From the NCBI GenBank assembly GCA_964035545.1, contig OZ037769.1, forward strand, positions 3,069,001-3,133,000: a stretch of DNA of 64,000 nucleotides, written 5' to 3'. This DNA is from Bugula neritina (Eukaryota > Bryozoa > Gymnolaemata > Cheilostomatida > Bugulidae). The stretch's first letter is position 1. Every line of letters starts with the position of its first letter. Position numbers and translations under genes: made by a program. Shown here piece after piece: positions 57,001 through 64,000 of this stretch. The notes under the pieces are model-generated. The model was not told the origin of the DNA. It did no database searches and saw only the letters and a program-made list of their open reading frames with translations.

Positions 57001-60000
57001 GTGTCTTGTTTGTGGTTTGTTGATTCTAAGTCATATTACTGCATTATTGTCTCACTTTTCTCAATGCCGTACTTTTATTATATTTTCACTGTATACTTGA
57101 TGTCTACACTATATACTTGATATCTACACTGTATACTTGATATCTACACTGTATACTTGATATCTACACTATATACTTGATATCTACACTGTATACTTGA
57201 TATCTACACTATATACTTGATATCTACACTGTATACTTGATATCTACACTATATACTTGATATCTACACTGTATACTTGATGTCTACACTGTATACTTGA
57301 TATCTACACTATATACTTGATATTTTCACTGTATACTTTATGTCTGCATTAAACTATTCACTCATTGTTGCTTTTCTCTAATTCTAGAAAGTTCCATCAT
57401 TACATCAGCCGACTGAGCCAGTGGAAACTAATGAAGAGAAGTTTGATCGACTGAAAGACTTAGGGAACCAGATGGTTAAGAAGGTACGTGTTGACTTGTT
57501 AGTGTATTGATGTGTTGACATGTTGACTTGTTGATAGGTTGACTTGTTGATGTGTTGACATGTTAAAGGGAATTATACATTAACTTGAAATAATGTAGCT
57601 GATTATAACACAACTAACAGTGGCTAACTTAGCTTTATATGATGTCTTAGGTTTATCTTTTCATTTCCTGAACCTTTTGGGTTACTGACTACAAGATTGT
57701 CATATTCACTTATTGCTGACTCTACTAGATTATATTCACTTAGTAGATATTAATTCTTAGTAGACTAGCTTCTGGACCATGTTTTTGTAGAGGTTATAGT
57801 TTAATCAATATTCTATCGAATCAATTGACTCCATGTTCGTTTACTGTGTTGTTCTCTCTGATTGGCTGCTCACATGTGCTGTTCTATTGGACAGGGAGAC
57901 TACGGGCTGGCCTGCTCTTACTACAGTAAATCCATTGATCTCTATCCAGACAGAGTAGCTCCTTACAGCAATAGAGCTCTTTGTTATCTCAAGACTGATA
58001 ACCCAGGTCTCGCCGTCAAGGTAGGCGTGGAGACTCAGTCAGCTGACCTATGACAGCAGTTATTTGTAGCGGGAAACATGACCAGCTTGTGTCAGTGTAT
58101 GAATAAAATACTTAATGTGTACTGTGTATATTTCAATGTTGAAGATGTGATTTAATTTATATATATAATGCAGGATTGTGACACTGTGATAGCCATGGAA
58201 CCTAACCATGTGAAAGCGCTGTTCAGGAGAGCCCAGGCTAATAAGGTAAACCATAGGTTAAATATATATATAATAGAAGGAGTCATGGTTGCGAATGGTT
58301 TCAGAGAAACTGACCAATCCTCTACTGTGTAACATTGTTATACTCTAGTTGATGCAATGCATGCGAAAAGCTTCGTGTTGAGGTACAGTCTAGAATAATG
58401 CGTAGTTTTTGTTCTCCATAAGTGACTGGATATAATAATTTACTGCATTTCACACCACTTGCTGTTTACGAGATGCTGTTTAACGTACAGATGTTACACA
58501 AGTATAAGGAAAGCCTATCAGATCTGTTCAACCTTCTAAAAATAGAGCCAGCAAACAAACCTGCCCAGAAAGAGTGTGCAGATCTTAAAGTGTTATATAA
58601 GAAGGTATTTCAACATAATTCCCACTTAACTAGTGTTTGATAATATTCAGTGACCTGAACGCTTTGGGTTTCTTTGATTCACAACTCATCTCTGACTTAT
58701 TCTCTTCAAAATGTATTTTTATTTGATTTACATGCTTAAAGTTTATCACCCAACACGTTTTATGTCATTAGATCATTACATTGGATAGTATTAGGTACAA
58801 TTCATCCTATTTGCTAGTATCCCTGAGTCCTAAGCTTTCTAATGGTACAAAGAAGTGCTAGGTGAGAATTTATAACCAGGTGCCAATGAGAACTATAGCT
58901 GAGGTGTCACAGATTTAGCCTTTGCTCTCAAATTTTAGCAATTAGAATCATTGAGAATCGAAGCAGCTAAAAATGCAGTCTCTGCCAGCAAATCACAGTC
59001 TAAACAATCAGCTCCCGCCCCACACTCCTCTGGGTCACCCAAGAAACCTGCCACTAGAATCGTGATTGAAGAGGGTTCGGACTCTGAAACAGACCCACCC
59101 CTTCCTTCTGCGCCTGAACCAACTTCAACTAAGAGTGGCAAAGCGAGGCACAAGAAGAAAAAGCAGAAAAAGGCGACTGTGACTGTCAAGCCACAGACTT
59201 CAAACACTGTTCCAACCCTTTCAGCAAAGTAAGTCACTTGACTATGCTGTAATACTTTTAGTTTGGTTGTTTTAGTGTCGAATGGTAACAGTAAGGAACA
59301 GTATACAAGCACCTCAGTGGAAATATGTTTGTTGCTTTGTTGAAGCAAGTTTCGTTTGTTGTAGTACTAAATTCAGTATTAGTCTATTTTTTTAAAATTC
59401 CTTACTACTCTTATCAATAGTTTTGTCAATTTATCAATAACACTGTGAATATCCAGAAACTTGCATCTGTAAATCAACAGGTGAGCTAACCTGTTGTCGG
59501 GATCACTAAAACTTGTAGACAATCTTACAGCCAGTATGTTATGTTGACCGTTCTCCATACTCACAACTGTTATCTGTGTTGTTTAGCCCCACCCCTTACG
59601 AGTTCACCCAAGCGTGGGCGGCCATGAGACATATAACAGACACGGAGCCATATGCTCGGCTGCTCCGGCAGATCCCTCCTTCCAGCCTAAGTTCAGGTAT
59701 TTAATGTAGCCTCAGTACCAGGTTGTTGTCACAATAACTTGTATACCCATAACTAACTGCATTTAATATGTTGAAAGGGATGACTTGTTGATTGGTTTTA
59801 GGCTACAAATCTGTTGAATATTATGTTTTGTTGAATATTATGTTTTGTTGAATATTATGTTCTGTTGAATATTATGTTCTGTTGAATATTATGTTCTGTT
59901 GAATATTATGTTCTGTTGAATATTATGTTCTGTTGAATATTATTACATGTTGAATATTGCTATCTGTTGATATTTTAGTATTGAGTAATAAACTAGAAGG

Positions 60001-60812
60001 GGAGATGTTAGACAAAATTATAACCTGCCTGGACACAAATTTCACTTCTGGTAAGTTTGAATTATTCAGTTGACTTCTATGTACATCAACTAGTTACTAC
60101 TTCTTAGCTCATTCTTTTAGCTCATTTTTTTAGCTCATTCTTTTAGCTGGTTTGCAATTCGTGATATCGAATTAATATGTTAGATTTTACTCGTATCAAT
60201 TGAGTTGAAAACCAAACTATTTATCAGTGGGTTGGTTGATTCATTGCCTTCTGATATTACCTTCAGTTCCTGCAATCTGGCAGACTCTGGCCTTTTTGCA
60301 GGTCTCAATGAGCTGTCATGGTTGTGCATTTATACAATATTTATGTCATATGATCAGCTGTATAAAAGTAAAAGATCGGCTAATGTGAAAATATTGACAA
60401 GTTATAGTGCACTTGGTTTCATGGTTTGGGATATTACATCATTTATTTTGCAAAATACTTGTATTAATAAATGACTGTTAAGTTGGTTACTGTTTCTCAG
60501 ACTCTCATGTAGATAAACTAAGCAATGTGTTGCAGATGAGCTGAGAGACGTGGAGAATTATCTCAAGTCTTTATCCGCTGCACCTCGGTTTGGGATGGTG
60601 GCCATGTTTATGTCTGACGAATGCAAGTCGGGTAAGAAATATTTAAATGTTTCGGCAATTTGACTTGTTTTTTATGGCCAACAGTAACTGTTCACAATTT
60701 AACTCTTTCCACTTTGAAATGTATTCCTTTTGTAGCATTGGAAAATTTATTTAAAAAGCTGGAGCCGGTTTCTTCTCAAGTGGACAAGCTGAGACTAGCC
60801 TTTAGAGTCTGA
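48001..60812 (+). CDS. SPAG1: SPAG1, TPR co-chaperone for axonemal dynein assembly
   Basis: Cytoplasmic scaffold that brings HSP70/HSP90 and R2TP-type complexes to dynein arm subunits. 23 exons: 48001-48143, 49797-49871, 50019-50097, 51930-52114, 52549-52726, 53113-53212, 53379-53563, 53830-53992, 54094-54294, 54508-54893, 55281-55410, 55781-55912, 56083-56203, 56721-56928, 57388-57483, 57895-58020, 58174-58245, 58491-58604, 58939-59228, 59587-59696, 59979-60050, 60536-60631, 60736-60812. Phases all match, 1112 residues (human 926). N-terminus HHIEKCSDVKELEQILRVLR and PRDYREWDK match SPAG1. TPR domains: about 210-315 (EKDKGNEAFRSGDFMEAIVY), 565-690 (KKKGNDLFKSGQYGEAAVYY) and 770-890 (DYGLACSYYSKSIDLYP). 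RPAP3-type C-terminal domain: about 995-1112 (PTPYEFTQAWAAM). Linkers are acidic and Ser-rich, longer than in vertebrates. Two acceptors (exons 7 and 12) sit in in-frame tandem duplications. Confidence 0.95.
51656..51692. repeat. Perfect 13-bp stem hairpin in SPAG1 intron 3
   Basis: TTGTGTGACAGTC, an 11-nt spacer, then GACTGTCACACAA, a perfect inverted repeat. It could be the core of a small foldback element or a structured intronic RNA. It lies about 240 bp upstream of exon 4. Confidence 0.65.
53264..53370 (+). repeat. 21-bp repeat with in-phase splice acceptors before SPAG1 exon 7
   Basis: Five copies of cttacaggtggtaatatacag (nt/ct variants) fill the short intron between exons 6 and 7. 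Each has cttacag ending at 53270, 53291, 53312, 53333 or 53354. Using any of them keeps the phase (upstream phase 1) and the reading frame is open into exon 7. Each step adds seven codons (TGGNIQL-type). The first copy also has the best pyrimidine run (gtctgtctgtctgtctgatc). The choice of 53379 as exon start is by homology. Confidence 0.85.
54695..54780 (+). repeat. In-frame 18-bp repeat in SPAG1 exon 10
   Basis: Tandem cacctccagtactactaa-type units code for Thr/Ser/Asn-rich hexapeptides (TSSTTN, TSSDTN, TYSDTN) in the linker between TPR domains 1 and 2. It is disordered low-complexity sequence, probably variable in length among individuals. Confidence 0.8.
55041..55215. repeat. 22-bp minisatellite
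   Basis: About eight copies of tagtagtgttaatataatat + ta lie in SPAG1 intron 10, about 65 bp or more before the exon 11 acceptor. Confidence 0.88.
55708..55830 (+). repeat. 63-bp tandem duplication of SPAG1 exon 12 acceptor and exon start
   Basis: attacag|ATGACAGTATGGTA... at 55711-55717 is repeated exactly 63 bp downstream as attacag|ATGACAGTATGATA... at 55774-55780. Both acceptors are in the phase required by exon 11, and the frame from the first runs open through the second. Use of the upstream site adds 21 residues (start DDSMVYHTSTIYSN) to the second TPR domain. The downstream site was chosen for the model because it gives the usual TPR spacing. Confidence 0.88.
57081..57345. repeat. 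20-bp minisatellite
   Basis: About 13 copies of tatctacactgtatacttga, with gtatac/atatac variants, lie in SPAG1 intron 14, ending about 40 bp before the exon 15 acceptor. Confidence 0.93.
59813..59955. repeat. 17-bp minisatellite
   Basis: About eight copies of ttgaatattatgttctg lie in SPAG1 intron 20, ending about 25 bp before the acceptor of exon 21. Confidence 0.92.
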
Positions 60813-61057
60813 CCTTGTAAGGAATTGGGGCTATGAGCATTTCTACTCTATCAATTCGCCACCCGTGTTTTTCATCATGTATTTTATTGAAATCGTGTTC
60901 TCATCTACTTCTTGCTCATATCTTATTTCTGTTTTATTTTTACATTTCTTCTTTTCTTGAACTCTTTGAACGACAATACATGTATAAGTTATTGTTTCAG
61001 CTTTTATTATTGTCTTTTATTAACTTAACTGGTGTTGTGTGGCTCATAAATAATACA

Positions 61058-61063
61058 ATAAAA
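61058..61063 (+). terminator. Candidate polyadenylation signal of SPAG1
   Basis: AATAAA lies 246 bp after the SPAG1 stop codon in an AT-rich 3' UTR, and is the first clear match downstream. The convergent gene's stop codon lies 250 bp further on. Confidence 0.5.
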
Positions 61064-61316
61064 ATACAAATAATTAATTTGAACAAAATCTTTAATATTT
61101 TCATCTAGAAAAATAGCCCTACAATAATTACTAAAACACATACTAATGGGCATTGTTGGATAATATTATTTTATTCTGTCATACAAAATGAAATAAACTA
61201 CAAAAGTACTTTCACCACAACCATAGACTGTGTTACATGAATATATTTGTTGGTGGGTGGTGCAATGTTGCTAACTTGTCAACTCTCAGTTCATGAAAGT
61301 TACCAACTCATAACTT

Positions 61317-63896
61317 CTATTTCCTTTTACTTGGTTCACCTAAAGTTTGTTGCTTGGGATAATAATCATAAATGTTAGTATCTCCCAGTATTGATTTTAG
61401 CCCCTCCAGTTTGATCAATTTGCGGTGATGTGGCTGCGCATAATATGAAAATACAAAACTTGGAGTTGTCACATTACTAAACAGATTAGAAGGCACAGCT
61501 CTTCCTTTTATAGGTTTAAGAAATTGCTTCGCCTTGGCAACAGCCAGGGCCTGTATGTATGCATCCCTGTGAACATTTGTCCAATCCATTCTTTCTAAGG
61601 GCAGTGGCATCTTAGTGTGGTTAGATTTTCCTTGCACCACCTTTTTGGTGTAAACAACGCTATCCACCTCCGTCTCTGCTATGTCATCACTTCCAAATAT
61701 CTCCACTGAATCTCGTCTCTGCGGCTACAAATATAAACCGAACAATCTTTCTTTTTCCATGCTGCAATAAAAGATAGAATGTGTTCAAAGTTTTCATCAC
61801 TATGAGAACCCTGATGAGTTTCTACATGGGTTAGAAACTGTGATTATTCACATGGTTGCAGCATGGAATGAAGTTTTTCTAAAAGAGCACAAGAGCAACT
61901 ATGATTGGATGCCCTTCCTACCCTGCTAGGATTCAAACCCTTGACCTTGCATATGCTAGGTTAGTACTCTAACCCTTAGGCATTTGCCTTTTCACGTTCA
62001 AACTATATTTGTAGAAGAGTAGCGTATGCTAAATTCTTTTTTATCAAAGCCTAGAGCATTCCAGTTTTATGACCAACTCAAACCTCAGTATCCGAGTCGT
62101 CTGGGTGCATCTCAACGAAACTTCTTACATCGATGTCTCCAGAGGCAAATGAACGTTTACTTGATGAACTCCATACATTCCCTCTGTCTGCTTGAAACTC
62201 TCTCTCTGTTGAAGCCTCCCTGGGTAATGTCACTTCACCACTCCTCTTCTGCCTATAAACGTGTATATAGTCTATTGTAGCTGCTGAGCTTTTTAAAAAT
62301 TGTAATATATGTACTTGTTATTGTAAAGAGCAATTTACTGACAAACTTGAAAAAAATCACCACAATTCTAGAATTATTCTCTGTTATTAAATATAAAGTA
62401 TTTAGGCTATTGAAATATTCTCATTACCACACCTAAATGCAAATAGTTGTGTGTCTGCTATGTCATAATACAGTTTCAAATTGTCTGTAACTATATTTTA
62501 ACTTGTAGAATATGCATGGAGTCAAAAAATGCAGTTTGCACAATATTGCTGTATAGATGTTCCTTCCCCCACCCACACAATTTAAAAAGAATGGGAAAGT
62601 CTAGCTTTTATATTATGAACAAAAGAAATAATTTGCACTGACATTGTTTTAACATAACTTCTACCAGCTTACCTTGCAGCGGTGTCAACAGATTGAAATG
62701 AACCAGGTTCTTCTCTGGTGATCTTTTTCAACACAGGTTGGTACCAGTCACTAAACGATTGACCTCGAAGCGAGTGCTGCTGGTATTCATCCTCTTTATC
62801 TTCTGAGAAACCCAGGGATTTGGCAAGGAAGTTATTGCAGATTTCTGAGCAGTTTCTACACCTTGGCCATAGAATAGTCTCTTCGGAGGAGCAGTAGGGC
62901 TTGTGGCGGAAAGTTTGAAAGCAAAACCTGAAATAGACAAGTTGATTGCAAGAGTAGACAACTTCAGTTTTGTCAATATAATATTATAAGTCTAACTTGC
63001 TATTAACTAACGTTAAAGACATTATGCTTAGTTTTGTCCAATTATTTCAAGGGCAGACAACTTCTACTATCATAGGCATTCGAAATCGCAAATGGCTATT
63101 GATACCTTAGGGCTTAGAGTTTAATTCCTTGCACACAAGCAATTTGATTAAATACAAATATATAGACAGTTTATAATAAGCATAATTATACAAACTAACA
63201 CTGAGTTCGAAGCTGTTGAGGGTACCTACTCAGCTCGCCTTAATAATTTAATTGTAGCAACTTTCATTGATTTAACAGCAAATTAAGACCTCATAAAATG
63301 CAGACCTACAAGATTGTAGGACAGGAATATTTGGTTCAGTACATCTGCACAGAGTAATCCTCATGTCGTTCAGATATTTTACTAGTTCACTAGATTGTAT
63401 CCTTCTTCTGGTCCTATAGCTAGGTCTTGCGCTGGTAAATGGATAAAATCCTTCTACCAGTGCTTCTGCTGAAAATAAAAAGCGACTAACTTTTATTACC
63501 TTAAAACTTAAAGAGTTTAAACACAGTCTCGCCTGATTCTAACAAAACCTGAGATTCATTTCCACCAAACTAGCTTGCTTTAAAACACTTTGTAGAAAAG
63601 CTTTATAATACCTAATCAACCTTCTTATGCTAAGAATTTGCTTTGGAATATACAAAATACTAGGATACTGACTGTTATAAAACAAACCTTCAGCTTCACT
63701 GGAACCATTGAGATTATCTCCCCCAGCATTGTGTTCCTGCTAAATAAATAGTAAGGGTTAAAACTACCAATTCTGGCCTCCCCAGTCTGTTTCTATACAT
63801 GTAGTTATTCTACAGTAGTCAACCGAACAATTACATATAGTTCCAGGACTAAACTGTCACCTGAAGTAAGTTCTTTGATCTTTGAGCAAAGTTCAG
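61317..63896 (-). CDS. Unrecognised Cys-containing protein, 3' part of gene
   Basis: I do not recognise the protein. Exons in matching phase are 63896-63861, 63739-63688, 63468-63306, 62927-62673, 62252-62084 and 61724-61317 (stop). The first has an acceptor, so the gene continues upstream, probably past the window edge. About 360 residues are visible. One region (exons 3-4) has a Cys-rich pattern: LCRCTEP, then LQSCRFCFQTFRHKPYC and WPRCRNCSEIC, which could bind zinc. After it come a charged, Ser-rich segment and a Lys-rich C-terminal region (MDWTNVHRDAYIQALAVAKA, then LKPIKGRAVPSN). There is no signal peptide or membrane segment in the visible part. It is convergent with SPAG1, with stop codons 505 bp apart. 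The exon chain is well supported by phase; the function is unknown. Confidence 0.65.
61825..61990 (-). mobile_element. tRNA-derived SINE with GCATCCA core
   Basis: The minus strand reads a tRNA-like head with TTAGAGTACTAACCTAGCAT and a B-box GGGTTTGAATCC (near 61932), then the core GGAAGGGCATCCAATCATAG and TTGCTCTTGTGC. This is the same order and words as the copy at 31425-31605. It lies in the last intron of the unrecognised Cys-containing gene. Confidence 0.7.
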
Positions 63897-64000
63897 CTGT
63901 CAAAATTTTAGTTTTAGTGTCATAAATATGCAGTTGGAATAAGACAAGAAAATATATATTATAAAGGTATCTTCGTAATATTAAATCACATCTTGCATCA

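Noticed and set aside
58935-59348. A 137-codon minus-strand frame with a hydrophobic segment
   Set aside because: It is the antisense shadow of SPAG1 exon 19.

Overview
The window is nuclear DNA from an animal. It is AT-rich, its genes are split into many short exons with GT-AG introns, and it carries a metazoan gene set: POLR3C, an UNC93-family membrane protein, a BTB-BACK-Kelch protein, a trimerising coronin and SPAG1. SPAG1, a dynein-arm assembly co-chaperone, implies motile cilia. I cannot place the lineage beyond an invertebrate animal. Most exons are too short to stand out as open reading frames. I rebuilt the gene models by matching splice signals, codon phase and family alignment, and the five recognised genes close in frame from start to stop.

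Layout. 1-2.2 kb: no supported gene. 2.2-7.5 kb (+): an unrecognised two-pass membrane protein. 8.1-17.9 kb (-): POLR3C in 11 exons, whose first intron holds a full-length Ty3/Gypsy LTR retrotransposon (13040-17547) in antisense. 18.3 kb: a small inverted-repeat element. 19.1-25.9 kb (-): UNC93-like transporter-fold protein in 7 exons, with a tRNA-derived SINE just inside its 5' part. 26-28.4 kb: at most a weak gene candidate. 28.6-29.0 kb: a 34-bp minisatellite. 29.1-34.9 kb (-): Kelch-like protein in 12 exons, with a LINE 3' tail and a SINE in introns. 34.9-37.8 kb: AT-rich spacer between divergent genes. 37.8-45.8 kb (+): coronin in 10 exons plus an extra C-terminal exon. 45.8-48.0 kb: spacer. 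48.0-60.8 kb (+): SPAG1 in 23 exons. 61.3-63.9 kb (-): 3' part of an unrecognised Cys-containing protein gene that probably continues past the window edge, convergent with SPAG1.

Three points deserve most attention. (1) The Gypsy element has identical LTRs apart from one extra heptamer. It is flanked not by a 4-6 bp target duplication but by a 309-bp direct repeat that contains POLR3C exon 1. This looks like ectopic recombination between two nearby insertions, or a haplotype chimera in the assembly. The inner exon copy has lost its start codon. (2) Coronin has two different phase-0 C-terminal coiled-coil exons, each with the coronin trimerisation motif. (3) At three exon edges (coronin exon 8, SPAG1 exons 7 and 12) a tandem repeat with a period divisible by three contains the splice site itself. 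Each repeat unit therefore offers another splice site in the correct reading phase. This arrangement could make length-variable protein isoforms.

The genes do not form a pathway together. They are ordinary neighbours on an animal chromosome.
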